From: an uncultured Amylibacter sp.
GTDB lineage: Bacteria; Pseudomonadota; Alphaproteobacteria; Rhodobacterales; Rhodobacteraceae
Direction of reading: 5' to 3'
DNA length: 39,361 bases
NCBI GenBank assembly: GCA_905182285.1
Contig: CAJJAY010000051.1
Span: 1-39,361, forward strand
Made by a program: the position numbers and the translations under genes. The notes under the pieces were generated by a model that was not told where the DNA came from, searched no databases, and saw nothing but the letters and a program-made list of their open reading frames with translations. This document shows, piece after piece, positions 8,640 through 16,943 of the stretch. Numbering within the stretch: position 1 is the stretch's first letter; every line of letters starts with the position of its first letter.

Positions 8640-9493
8640 TATTTTTCACTTTCTACAAGGCCCTTAACGAACCAATTTTGGAAGAACAATACGACGAGCA
8701 CAGGTGGCAATGTAGCCATTATGGTCAACGCAAAAGCTTTTTGATATTGCGGTAGCTCACCGCCTTCTGAAAGAATTTGGTAAATTTGTTTAATTCCAAT
8801 TACCAACGTGTAATTTTCTTCTTTTGTTGTCATTATCAGTGGCCATAAATATTGGTTCCAACCAACAACAAACATAATAATTAATATCGCTGCGATCATA
8901 GTTTTTGACAATGGAATAAGGATATCTATAAAAAAGCGCCATGGTGTAGCGCCGTCTAAACGCGCTGCTTCTAGTAACTCTTCAGGAACAGACTTAAAAA
9001 ACTGACGAAAATAAAATGTTCCAGTAGCTGAAGCAATAAGTGGAACAATAAGCCCAAAGTTTGTATCTAATAATCCAAGACCTGCAACAATCTCATATGA
9101 TGGAATGATACGTACTTCGAGTGGTAATAATAATGTTAGAAAAATTATCCAGAAAAGTGGTGTTGCAAGTCTAAATCGAAAATAAACAATGGCATATGCA
9201 GCAAGCATTGAGATAATTACTTTACCAACAGCAAACCCTATTCCTAGAATCATACTATTTTTGAGCATAGTTATCCCAAGTACAGATTTCATTACGCCAG
9301 CCTCTTCAAACATAACTTCTTTATATGTTTTTAAGAAATCGGTACCTGGCCAAAACTGCAGGCCTTCTCTTAATATGGTCTCAGCAGAATGGGTTGATGT
9401 AGAAAATGCAACCCATACTGGCAAACTCATAAAAACAACGCCAATCAAAAGAATTATATGATTTGAAATAATACGCCAATTTATATTGTTCAT
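8639..9493 (-). CDS. ugpE: sn-glycerol-3-phosphate ABC permease UgpE
   Basis: MalG-type inner-membrane permease with about six membrane helices and the coupling motif [15 protein letters not shown] place the start at ATG 9493: it is preceded by AAGGATGTGGAT, a good Shine-Dalgarno, and lies 10 bases after the ugpA stop. A longer ORF reaches 9526 but overlaps ugpA by 23 bases. The protein then has 284 residues. It pairs with UgpA to form the channel and with the ATPase immediately downstream. Its paralogue is encoded at 6649-7467 on the other strand. Confidence 0.9.
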   Translation of the reverse strand: MNNINWRIISNHIILLIGVVFMSLPVWVAFSTSTHSAETILREGLQFWPGTDFLKTYKEVMFEEAGVMKSVLGITMLKNSMILGIGFAVGKVIISMLAAYAIVYFRFRLATPLFWIIFLTLLLPLEVRIIPSYEIVAGLGLLDTNFGLIVPLIASATGTFYFRQFFKSVPEELLEAARLDGATPWRFFIDILIPLSKTMIAAILIIMFVVGWNQYLWPLIMTTKEENYTLVIGIKQIYQILSEGGELPQYQKAFALTIMATLPPVLVVLFFQNWFVKGLVESEK

Positions 9494-9503
9494 ATCCACA
9501 TCC

Positions 9504-10382
9504 TTAATAATGTACTTTGCGTTCAATAAATCGGAACTGTATTACTGTTAGGACCAATACAATTACCATTAATACAACTGATTGTGCCGATGAACCACCT
9601 AGGTCAGCACCCCTAAACCCATCCTGAAAAACTTTATATACTAGAGTATTTGTCGAGCCACCTGGTGCGCCACCAGTAGTGGTATCAATAATCCCAAAAG
9701 TTTCAAAAAATGCATAAGTAATGTTAATTACCATGAGAAAAAAAGTAGTTGGAGCTAGCAATGGAAATGTAATTGTCCAGAAACGGCGAGTAGGGCTTTT
9801 ACAATCCATTAAAGCTGCTTCATTTACGGCTTTAGATATTCCCTGAAGTCCTGATAAAAAGAAAATAAAGTTAACACTCACTTGTTTCCATACTGCGATT
9901 AGAACAACCACAAAGCCAGCATCAAAAGAATCAAGCTTATGATTAAAATCCCATCCTATAGCATTAAGGAATTTATAAAGGTCACCAATGAGTGGGTGAA
10001 ACATTAGGTTGCCCATTAACCCAGCAACAGGTGGTGCTATCGCATAAGCCCACATCAATGTAGTTCTGTACGCACGAGCGCCCCTGATGACTTCATTAGC
10101 CTTCACAGCAAGTAAAAGTGCGATGCCTAGTGATAAGAATGTGACTAAAGCAGAAAATACTGCTGTAAACCATGCAGCTTGTAACCAAGAGGCGTCACCA
10201 ATCGTATCGGTGTAATTTTTAAACCAAACAAATTGTGACGAAAGCCCAAACGCATCTTCTAATAAAAAAGATTGATGAACTGCTTGTCCTGCTGGCCATA
10301 AGAAAAATACCGCTATAATTACAATTTGTGGCGCAATAAATAGATATGGTATTGAACTATGTTCAAACTGAACGCGTTTCAT
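9504..10382 (-). CDS. ugpA: sn-glycerol-3-phosphate ABC permease UgpA
   Basis: MalF-type permease of 292 residues with about six membrane helices. The coupling motif starts at about residue 188 (EAALMDCKSP), with Cys where Gly is usual. The N-terminus is short (IPYLFIAPQI), as in UgpA rather than the longer MalF. It is separated from ugpB by 69 bases that hold a strong inverted repeat, and its stop lies just before the ugpE start. Role: channel half of the importer encoded by the ugpBAEC unit. Confidence 0.9.
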   Translation of the reverse strand: MKRVQFEHSSIPYLFIAPQIVIIAVFFLWPAGQAVHQSFLLEDAFGLSSQFVWFKNYTDTIGDASWLQAAWFTAVFSALVTFLSLGIALLLAVKANEVIRGARAYRTTLMWAYAIAPPVAGLMGNLMFHPLIGDLYKFLNAIGWDFNHKLDSFDAGFVVVLIAVWKQVSVNFIFFLSGLQGISKAVNEAALMDCKSPTRRFWTITFPLLAPTTFFLMVINITYAFFETFGIIDTTTGGAPGGSTNTLVYKVFQDGFRGADLGGSSAQSVVLMVIVLVLTVIQFRFIERKVHY

Positions 10383-10416
10383 CTATTGGTCTCCAATGAA
10401 TTAATTTTAAGCTAAC

Positions 10417-10442
10417 ACTGATGGCGATTAATCGCCATCAGT
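10417..10442 (-). other. Intercistronic stem-loop between ugpB and ugpA
   Basis: Perfect 26-base palindrome with 13-base arms (ACTGATGGCGATT and its complement), GC-richer than its surroundings. It lies directly after the ugpB stop. On the minus strand no long U-run follows, so it is more likely an mRNA-stabilising or attenuating hairpin that raises binding protein over permease than a full terminator. Palindromes in this position are known in binding-protein operons such as malE-malF. Confidence 0.75.
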
Positions 10443-10451
10443 TAAAACTAT

Positions 10452-11756
10452 TTATTTATATGTAGCTGCAAAACGAGCTAACAATTTATTTGATTCAGCT
10501 TCCATTTCAGCAAATGCATCATCTACAGATGATTTTCCTGAAAATATGTCATCAAATTTTGAATACATTACGTCACGAATTTGTACATAATATCCTAAGC
10601 GGTAACCTTTTGTCCACTCGCCACCAGGTTGGCTTAACTGCAGAATCCCGACTTCAGCATCAGGAGATTCATTGTAGTATCCTTCAGCTTTGGCCACATC
10701 ATAAGCAGCAGTAGTAATAGGTACATAGCCAGTTTCTTTATGCCAAAAAACTTGATTTGCAGGATTGGTCATATACGAGAAAAAATCAGCAACGCCTTTA
10801 TATTCTGCGTCAGGCTTACCGCTCATCGCAAATAATGCTGCACCGCCAATAAATGTTCCTTTTGGCTCGTCAATAACGCTTTTCCAATATGGCAAGAAAG
10901 TTGTCCCAAATTCAAAATCAGTTGATTTTTTCAAACCACCAAAAGAACCTGATGAACCCATCCACATTGCTACTTTCTTTTGCACAAATGCATCCTGGTT
11001 ATCACCCCAAGCACGGCCATAAAATCCGTAATGACCATTATCTAGCCATTCTTTCATTTTTCCCCAGTGCATTTTCATGCTGTCATTATTGTATAAAATT
11101 TCAACATCAGTTGAATCATATCCATTATTTCCAGTGGCTAACTGTAAGTTATGGCGACTGTGAAAGTTTTCAGATAAAATCCAAGGACTATGACTTTGGG
11201 CTAAAGCTGTATAACCTGCAGCCTTAAGTTTTGGAGCCATTTCTTCAAACTCTTCCCAAGTTGCTGGAGGGTTTGTTATACCAGCTTTGGCAAAAGCTTC
11301 TTTGTTAAAGTACAACAATGGAGTTGAAGCATTAAACGGCATACCAATCATTTTTCCTGCTGAGTCAGCATAGAAATAGCGAACACCTTCAATATAATCT
11401 TCAATATCAAAGCCTTTTCCATATTCTTGCATTAGGTCAGCAACTGGGATTGTTGCACCTGGAGCATTGATAATTGTCGCAGCGCCTGCATCAAATATTT
11501 GAATAATATGAGGTTGCTGTTTTGCACGAAACGCTGCAATCCCTGCAGTCATTGTATCCTCATAACCACCTTTGTATGTTGGTATGATTTCGTATTCACT
11601 TTGGCTAGCATTATAATTTGTAGCGATTTCGTCGACTACTTCTCCAAGGCGACCGCCCATTGCATGCCACCACTGAAGTTCAGTCTTGGCTGATGCCGGT
11701 ATAGCAATAGCTGCTATGCCTGCCGCAAGGATAGTTTTAATAATCGTTTTTTTCAT
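10452..11756 (-). CDS. ugpB: Periplasmic sn-glycerol-3-phosphate binding protein UgpB
   Basis: Solute-binding protein of 434 residues with a clear Sec signal peptide (MKKTIIKTILAAGIAAIAIPASA, likely cut after ASA). Several segments recall E. coli UgpB closely: WWHAMGGRLGE near the N-terminus, PTYKGGYEDTMTAGIAAFRA, the MPFNASTPLLYFNKEAF segment, and late KGYRLGYYVQIR with Arg386 and Arg394, which corresponds to the ligand-arginine region of UgpB. It captures glycerol-3-phosphate or a close phosphodiester for the permeases encoded downstream. AGAGGAAATA gives a good Shine-Dalgarno. The 361-base upstream region is shared with a divergent LysR gene, which may regulate it. Confidence 0.93.
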   Translation of the reverse strand: MKKTIIKTILAAGIAAIAIPASAKTELQWWHAMGGRLGEVVDEIATNYNASQSEYEIIPTYKGGYEDTMTAGIAAFRAKQQPHIIQIFDAGAATIINAPGATIPVADLMQEYGKGFDIEDYIEGVRYFYADSAGKMIGMPFNASTPLLYFNKEAFAKAGITNPPATWEEFEEMAPKLKAAGYTALAQSHSPWILSENFHSRHNLQLATGNNGYDSTDVEILYNNDSMKMHWGKMKEWLDNGHYGFYGRAWGDNQDAFVQKKVAMWMGSSGSFGGLKKSTDFEFGTTFLPYWKSVIDEPKGTFIGGAALFAMSGKPDAEYKGVADFFSYMTNPANQVFWHKETGYVPITTAAYDVAKAEGYYNESPDAEVGILQLSQPGGEWTKGYRLGYYVQIRDVMYSKFDDIFSGKSSVDDAFAEMEAESNKLLARFAATYK

Positions 11757-12117
11757 TATATTTCCTCTATTTTAAGATATCGCCACAAATTTATTAATTG
11801 AACCGATCTAGAGCTTTCCAAATAGGCTTCAAACATAACAAAATTATGACGCTATGACTTCATTTTCGTAACGCTTTTATAAAAGTTTTAATAAATCAAC
11901 TTTTCTCCCTAAAAATATTACACACAGAATTTATAAAACGTAGTTTTATTTACAAAATAATGTTTCTGAACCCTAAAAGAAACATGGTACGACATATAAT
12001 TCAAGTGAATTTATTGGTAAAATTTATAACATTAAGTTATAATATGCTAATATCATTGTATTTTGTTATAAAATATATGAATTTAAAAGTTAAATTTAAT
12101 ATTTGGGGGTCTGATGC
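11757..12117. promoter_or_regulatory. Divergent ugpB/LysR control region
   Basis: 361 AT-rich bases without a gene between the starts of ugpB (minus) and a LysR-type regulator (plus). It holds an inverted repeat, TTATAAC-N5-GTTATAA (12024-12042), with the half-site GTTATAA again at 12065-12071, 29 bases further. It also holds a tandem TATGAC at 11845-11850 and 11853-11858. The 12024 dyad fits the form of LysR boxes (short interrupted dyad, upstream of the regulator). I see no convincing Pho box. Confidence 0.5.
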
Positions 12118-13014
12118 ATGAGTATAAAGTTAAGGCAGCTTGAAGCTTTTTATGCAGTTGGCCAGCTTGGTAGCATGACGCTAGCTGCAAAAAAATTGAA
12201 AATTTCTCAACCAGCTGTGAGTAGGTTGTTGGCGAGTTATTCTGAAAGTATTGAATTTAAACTTTTTCAACGACAAAATGGTAAACTTGTTCCAACTCAA
12301 GATGCGAAATTTCTTTTGCGTGAAGTTGGTCGATTGTTAGATAGTTTGGAGCATATTGATGAAATTACTCACAGTTTAAAATCAAGAAAAGTAGGCCATT
12401 TAAAAATAGCGTGTCTTCCAGGGTTTGCAACGAGCCACATGCCACGTGTTTTATCACAATTTCTAAAAAATCGACCAAATGTTACAGTAAACCTAGAGCC
12501 AGATGGAGCAAACCGCATTTTTGATTGGATAATAAGTGAGCAATATGATTGTGGAATAACGGATGCTTTTTCTAATCATCCAGCAGTTGAATGTGAACGT
12601 ATACCAATGCGAACAGTATGCATTATGGCTGAAGGAAACCCATTAGGTAAAAAAAATTTTATTACGCCAGAAGATTTAACTAATGAGCCTATAATTCACT
12701 CTCGTCGTGAAAGTGATTTTTATAGAAAACTTGAAGAAGTCTTTACTTCTCATAATGTAAAAATAAATAGCTGGATTGAAACACGTCAATTTAACTCTGC
12801 ATGTATGCTAGTGGCAGAGGGTAGTGGCGTTTCAATTGTAAGTGAAATGGATGCACGAGAATATGAAGATAGAGGGTTAATCATCAGACCATTCAAGCCA
12901 GAGATTCCCCACATTTTAATGCTTGTAAGGCCTAACCATAGTGCTTTATCGATGATTGCGCTTGAGTTCCTTGAATTTTTCACTGAAAGTCTTGAGCCAT
13001 TTAGATTAAATTAG
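12118..13014 (+). CDS. LysR-type transcriptional regulator
   Basis: 298-residue LysR-family protein. The N-terminal winged helix-turn-helix is clear (residues about 3-62, with MTLAAKKLKISQPAVSRLL), followed by the linker helix and the two-lobed effector-binding domain (from about residue 92, KVGHLKIACLPGF). The start ATG has GGGGGT 8 bases upstream. LysR proteins usually control the divergent gene, here the ugpBAEC operon; the effector cannot be predicted. The next gene, a conserved hypothetical, begins 79 bases downstream with its own promoter-like sequence, so it is probably not in the same unit. Confidence 0.92.
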   Translation: MSIKLRQLEAFYAVGQLGSMTLAAKKLKISQPAVSRLLASYSESIEFKLFQRQNGKLVPTQDAKFLLREVGRLLDSLEHIDEITHSLKSRKVGHLKIACLPGFATSHMPRVLSQFLKNRPNVTVNLEPDGANRIFDWIISEQYDCGITDAFSNHPAVECERIPMRTVCIMAEGNPLGKKNFITPEDLTNEPIIHSRRESDFYRKLEEVFTSHNVKINSWIETRQFNSACMLVAEGSGVSIVSEMDAREYEDRGLIIRPFKPEIPHILMLVRPNHSALSMIALEFLEFFTESLEPFRLN

Positions 13015-13059
13015 TTATATTCTAGAATTTTAGCATTTTAATTTAAAGAAATGTCTGTG

Positions 13060-13087
13060 TTGGCATTTATAATAATACTGCTATTAT
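13060..13087 (+). promoter_or_regulatory. Candidate promoter for a leaderless transcript
   Basis: TTGGCA (13060-13065), a 16-base spacer and TATTAT (13082-13087). The expected transcription start, about 7 bases after the -10 box, falls at or next to the ATG at 13094. No Shine-Dalgarno is present before this ATG, which agrees with leaderless translation. The prediction is by eye only. Confidence 0.4.
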
Positions 13088-13093
13088 CTAAAC

Positions 13094-13600
13094 ATGAAAT
13101 CCAATCAAACTATTACAGTAAATGATAAGATGCAGACGGGATATAAGTATGTCTTATCTGCAGGGGTTGGTGAAGACTTTTCAAAAGATTTTAATCCATA
13201 TTATTCACCATCTGAAATGCTAAGTATGGGTATATTTGAAGGAAAGTATTGTAACGATTGTAAAAGTGAGTTTCCAATATCTTGGTTTGAAAATGCTAAA
13301 TTGAGTGATTTGCCAAATATAAATATTAATTACTTTAATATTAAGAGTAGACAGCCTTTGGGTGTTTGGAAAGACAAAGGGTGGATTTATGGTCCAGATC
13401 CAAGAGGGTGGTTTCAATGGTATTGTCGATATTACTTAGGTAGGAGATTATCAGAAATTGATGCAATACAGATAAAAAGATGGAGAGCATTTACTCGTCA
13501 TGCTGGTCAGATCAAAGCTAATTGTGATCCTGGGGATGTTTTCTGCCGGCCACGTCAAAGACAAGCTTTATTGCAATGGTCTCATAATCCGTTAATTTGA
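13094..13600 (+). CDS. Conserved hypothetical protein (168 aa)
   Basis: Small soluble protein with no signal peptide or membrane segment. It is rich in conserved-looking aromatic and charged motifs: FEGKYCNDC with Cys pairs and Asp-Cys, a DPRGWFQWYCRYYLGRR block (about residues 121-137), RWRAFTRHAGQI, and a C-terminal CRPRQRQALLQW. I recognise this as a conserved hypothetical family of proteobacteria but know no function. The Cys, His, Trp and Arg content would suit nucleic-acid or metal binding, which is guesswork. It lies between the LysR gene and the convergent Na+/phosphate symporter gene. Confidence 0.8.
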   Translation: MKSNQTITVNDKMQTGYKYVLSAGVGEDFSKDFNPYYSPSEMLSMGIFEGKYCNDCKSEFPISWFENAKLSDLPNININYFNIKSRQPLGVWKDKGWIYGPDPRGWFQWYCRYYLGRRLSEIDAIQIKRWRAFTRHAGQIKANCDPGDVFCRPRQRQALLQWSHNPLI

Positions 13601-13627
13601 TATCTTCAAATAAAATGGTGTATTAAT

Positions 13628-13648
13628 AAAAGAATGTTAAATTCTTTT
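13628..13648. terminator. Weak bidirectional terminator candidate
   Basis: An 8-base stem (AAAAGAAT with its complement at 13641-13648) around a 5-base loop, followed by T on the plus strand and read as A-to-U on the minus strand too. It lies in the 74-base gap between two convergent genes. The stem is almost all A-T, so strength is doubtful. Confidence 0.4.
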
Positions 13649-13674
13649 TTCATGCTAAGTAAAAATATATATAT

Positions 13675-15312
13675 TTAAATATCGTCTGATTTAGATAATA
13701 TAGAATACCCAACAATACAAAATGATGTATTGATTTGCTTAAGAGCGCGAAGTGTTTCTTGATGAATATTGCTAGTTTCAATACTTTCGGCAAGGCCTTC
13801 ACGCAACCTTCCAATGTGTTGGCGTTGTAGTTTTTGCTCTACTGTTCTAATTTTATCTTTTGCTGCAACAAGTTCTTCAGCTTCTCCTGGATTTTGGTTC
13901 ATCATTACATTTAAAGCTAATTGAACATTGCTAAGTATTCTATCTGAAAAGTCATTAATTTCTTTACTACCTTTTTTTGAAAAATGAAGACCTTTGTTTT
14001 CTAATCTCCTTGCTAAGCTGAGCATATTACTTGCAATTGCGGAAGATGCTGCATCAAAGCTAGATGAAATAGCCGCTAGTTCCATGGATCTAGTACTTTG
14101 GTCTTCATCAAGGCCAATTTTGCCAAGTTTAGCTAAGTATAGCTTTACATCTAAATGCATGAGTTTGATTGTTTTATCTTGTGATTTTATAATTTTTGCA
14201 GTTCCTGAATCCCATGAATTATAAAGTGGTTTTACACTTATAAGCATTTGTTCAATTTTTTGACCTATACCTAATAATTCTCGAGCAGCACAATCTAAGC
14301 CCCTTTGGGGTCTATTTAAAGCAGCAGGATCCAATGTGCTTATATTTTTTATGCTGTCAGATCCATTTAACCTTTCTAACATAAATTGTGATAGTAATTT
14401 ATTTACCAATCCAACAAATGGTAATGCTAAAATAAGCAGTGAAAGGTTGAATATAAGGTGAATATTTAGAGTTTGTTGTGCTGGGCCTGAACCAACAAGG
14501 CCTATAACTTCAGGAGTATTAATTATGAAAATTGATGCTAGAACTGCTCCACCGCCCCTTAGAGCGAGATTGGCAAAAATTATTCTCCGTGAGTTAATAG
14601 GTGCTTCTAAAGTTAAAATATAAGCGATTAATGCGCCTCCAAAATTAGCGCCTAAAATCATAATTGATGCAGCTGAAACTGGAAGAATTGACTGTGCAGC
14701 CAAGGTTACAAACAGCAAAACTGCTGCTACACTGGAATGAATAATCCATGCAAAACCTGCACCTATAATAAATGCTACAAGTAAATCCCGGCTAAGATAT
14801 TCTATTACTAATTGTGTGCCCGGATTTGCAACGACAGGCCCCGTAGCCATACGAAGCATATCTAATGATACAAAAATTAAGGATAGACCGATTATTATTC
14901 GACCTATTTGTCTAGTGCTTGAGCCTTTAGATCTCAAGAACATCCATACTCCCACTAGTAATAAAAGTGGTGTAAGAAAAGACATGCGTACCATTAAAAT
15001 CTGTGTGACAATTGCTGAGCCTAAGTCTGCACCTAACAATATTGCAATTCCAGTCGCGGCCGCTAAGTTATTTTTTGCAAAAAAGTTTGAGACAAGAACT
15101 GCCACAGCTGTAGAGCTTTGGAGGAATATTGCAGCACCCATTCCAGAAAATGCAGCTAATAATCTGTTATTTGTAGATTGTTTTAACCAACTTTTAAGAA
15201 GATTTGAAAATCCACGCTCTACACCAGTACGTACTAACCTGACTGCCCAAATTAATAAGGCAGCAGCACCAGCAATATTGAGTAAAAATTGTATCAAGTT
15301 TGGTTCATTCAT
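13675..15312 (-). CDS. Na+/phosphate symporter family protein with PhoU-like C-terminal domain
   Basis: 545-residue inner-membrane protein of the Na/Pi cotransporter family (NptA/YjbB type). The first transport repeat carries the signature QSSTA (Gln65-Ser67); the second repeat has HSSVA (His192-Ser194) in the equivalent place, where QSS is usual. About nine hydrophobic segments cover residues 8-310. A soluble, helical PhoU-like domain with coiled-coil character fills residues about 340-530. It follows the phosphodiesterase gene by 27 bases and looks like the last member of the DeoR-controlled operon. E. coli YjbB of this family is known to export phosphate, so a role in releasing surplus phosphate is as plausible as uptake. 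Confidence 0.88.
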   Translation of the reverse strand: MNEPNLIQFLLNIAGAAALLIWAVRLVRTGVERGFSNLLKSWLKQSTNNRLLAAFSGMGAAIFLQSSTAVAVLVSNFFAKNNLAAATGIAILLGADLGSAIVTQILMVRMSFLTPLLLLVGVWMFLRSKGSSTRQIGRIIIGLSLIFVSLDMLRMATGPVVANPGTQLVIEYLSRDLLVAFIIGAGFAWIIHSSVAAVLLFVTLAAQSILPVSAASIMILGANFGGALIAYILTLEAPINSRRIIFANLALRGGGAVLASIFIINTPEVIGLVGSGPAQQTLNIHLIFNLSLLILALPFVGLVNKLLSQFMLERLNGSDSIKNISTLDPAALNRPQRGLDCAARELLGIGQKIEQMLISVKPLYNSWDSGTAKIIKSQDKTIKLMHLDVKLYLAKLGKIGLDEDQSTRSMELAAISSSFDAASSAIASNMLSLARRLENKGLHFSKKGSKEINDFSDRILSNVQLALNVMMNQNPGEAEELVAAKDKIRTVEQKLQRQHIGRLREGLAESIETSNIHQETLRALKQINTSFCIVGYSILSKSDDI

Positions 15313-15339
15313 TGTTATTGATCACTTAAATATATTTAG

Positions 15340-16137
15340 TTAAAATGGGAATGGCCCAGAGCCACAAGAGAGTCCAATTCGGATTGAATTAAATCCATTA
15401 TTCCAATGATGTAATAAACAACCATCCTCAATATTCATAAATCCAACAGGTGCGTTTGAGCGCGTGTCATATGAAAAAGTACTGCAAGGTGAAGGTGCAG
15501 ATAATGCAATGTGGTTATTTAAATTCGTAACCATCATACAATGAATATGACCACATACAATCCGTATTTCACCTTTATACTCTGATAGAATATTTTTCAG
15601 TGCATTAATATTTTTTAGCCCTATTGCATCCATAAATTTTATATCAGTTTTGAAAGGGGGGTGGTGTAAAGCTATAATTATTGGTTCAGACTTGAGCTTA
15701 TTAATTATTTCTTTTAAAAAATCTAAACTTTCTGGCAGCAATATCCCACCACCTTGACCTTCTATCAGAGTATCAAGACCAATAAGGTTAACGCTTCCAA
15801 TTTTTTTATGCCAATTAAGAGGACCATTCTTTTGAAATATTCCGCTTCCTAAAAAAGCTTTCCTCATATTCTCACGAGAGTCATGGTTTCCTGGAATCAC
15901 ATATATTGGCAATAGAAGAGGGGCTAGAATTAATTTGAAGCGCTCGTAACTTTCACTGCTCCCATCATCACTTATATCGCCACTAACTAAAACACAGTCA
16001 ATATTTTCAATTTGTGGACGTATTTTATTAATTCTTATTACTAATTTTTTAAGTGAGGCACTGGTATCTAAAACATTAGAGACAAGTGATCCTTTTGGTA
16101 TAATATGCGTGTCAGAAATTTGTAGTATGGTGGTCAT
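15340..16137 (-). CDS. Calcineurin-like phosphodiesterase (GpdQ/CpdA family)
   Basis: 265-residue binuclear metallophosphoesterase. Motifs are complete: SDTHI (Asp9, His11), SGDISDDG (Asp54), GNHDSREN (Asn84, His85, Asp86), ALHHPPF and CGHIH. This class III family includes cAMP phosphodiesterase CpdA and the glycerophosphodiesterase GpdQ. The start overlaps the permease stop by four bases (ATGA), so it is translationally coupled to a ugp-like importer. On that context I favour hydrolysis of an imported glycerophosphodiester to glycerol-3-phosphate and an alcohol such as ethanolamine. cAMP hydrolysis cannot be excluded. No signal peptide is seen, so it acts in the cytoplasm. Confidence 0.87.
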   Translation of the reverse strand: MTTILQISDTHIIPKGSLVSNVLDTSASLKKLVIRINKIRPQIENIDCVLVSGDISDDGSSESYERFKLILAPLLLPIYVIPGNHDSRENMRKAFLGSGIFQKNGPLNWHKKIGSVNLIGLDTLIEGQGGGILLPESLDFLKEIINKLKSEPIIIALHHPPFKTDIKFMDAIGLKNINALKNILSEYKGEIRIVCGHIHCMMVTNLNNHIALSAPSPCSTFSYDTRSNAPVGFMNIEDGCLLHHWNNGFNSIRIGLSCGSGPFPF

Positions 16138-16943
16138 TTTATACCTGAACGAAGAAATGCCTGAACGAACTGGCGTTGAAATACAAGGAAAGCAATTAAT
16201 AAAGGTGCAACTGACATCATTGTTGCAGCAGAAATAATGCTAATATCCACACCATTTTCTGGAGCTCCAAAAATCGAAAGACCAACAGTTAATGGCCGGG
16301 TATCAGGTGAGTTTGTTACTATTAATGGCCACAAAAAGTTATTCCAATGTGTTGAAACAGAAACCAATGCATAGGCAAGGTAAGTAGGTTTTGCCAATGG
16401 AACATATACACGCCAGAGTATGCCCAGTAGTCCGCATCCCTCTATTCGAGCAGCCTCGTGCAATTCTATAGGCACAGATTTGAATGACTGGCGCATTAGG
16501 AAAATTCCAAATGCGCTTGCCATGTAAGGCATTCCGACACCAAATAATGAGTCAAATAAGCCTAATCTGGAAACCATAGCATAATTTTCAACGATTAGAA
16601 CTTCTGGTAAAATAAATAACTGCATTAATACAAGAATAAAAACAAAGTTTTTTCCTGGAAACTCAAGTTTAGCAAATGCAAAGCCTGCTAGAGTCGTGAA
16701 AAAGAACTGACCGATTAGAACTATTGTAACCAATAAAAAAGTATTTAAAAAATATTTTAACCAAGGAGCTCCATCCCAAGCTATTCGAAAATTATCCAAT
16801 GTCCAAGCTGAGGTGACGTTAAAATTTACGGCATCCGAAGTTGAGTGGAAGGCCGCCCAAAAAGCAAATAACAGTGGAGAAATCCAAATAATCGCCAAAA
16901 GGATTGCACCTGCAGTTTCAACATAGTGAGATAACTTACTCAT
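16134..16943 (-). CDS. ABC permease, UgpE/MalG type
   Basis: 269-residue inner-membrane permease with about six helices and coupling motif EAARIEGCGLLGILW. It overlaps the preceding permease gene by four bases and the following phosphodiesterase gene by four bases. It forms the transport channel with the product of 16940-17833. The gene pair sits between a binding-protein gene and the phosphodiesterase gene, which points to a phosphodiester or other phosphorylated substrate rather than a free sugar. Confidence 0.88.
   Translation of the reverse strand: MSKLSHYVETAGAILLAIIWISPLLFAFWAAFHSTSDAVNFNVTSAWTLDNFRIAWDGAPWLKYFLNTFLLVTIVLIGQFFFTTLAGFAFAKLEFPGKNFVFILVLMQLFILPEVLIVENYAMVSRLGLFDSLFGVGMPYMASAFGIFLMRQSFKSVPIELHEAARIEGCGLLGILWRVYVPLAKPTYLAYALVSVSTHWNNFLWPLIVTNSPDTRPLTVGLSIFGAPENGVDISIISAATMMSVAPLLIAFLVFQRQFVQAFLRSGIK

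Noticed and set aside
10490-11227. Several plus-strand ORFs opposite ugpB
   Set aside because: Shadow frames of a gene with a signal peptide and strong family match; no independent evidence.
11845-11876. Possible Pho box upstream of ugpB (tandem TATGAC and GTTAC on the minus strand)
   Set aside because: The units are 8 bases apart, while Pho boxes repeat every 11 bases; the match to the CTGTCAT form is poor.
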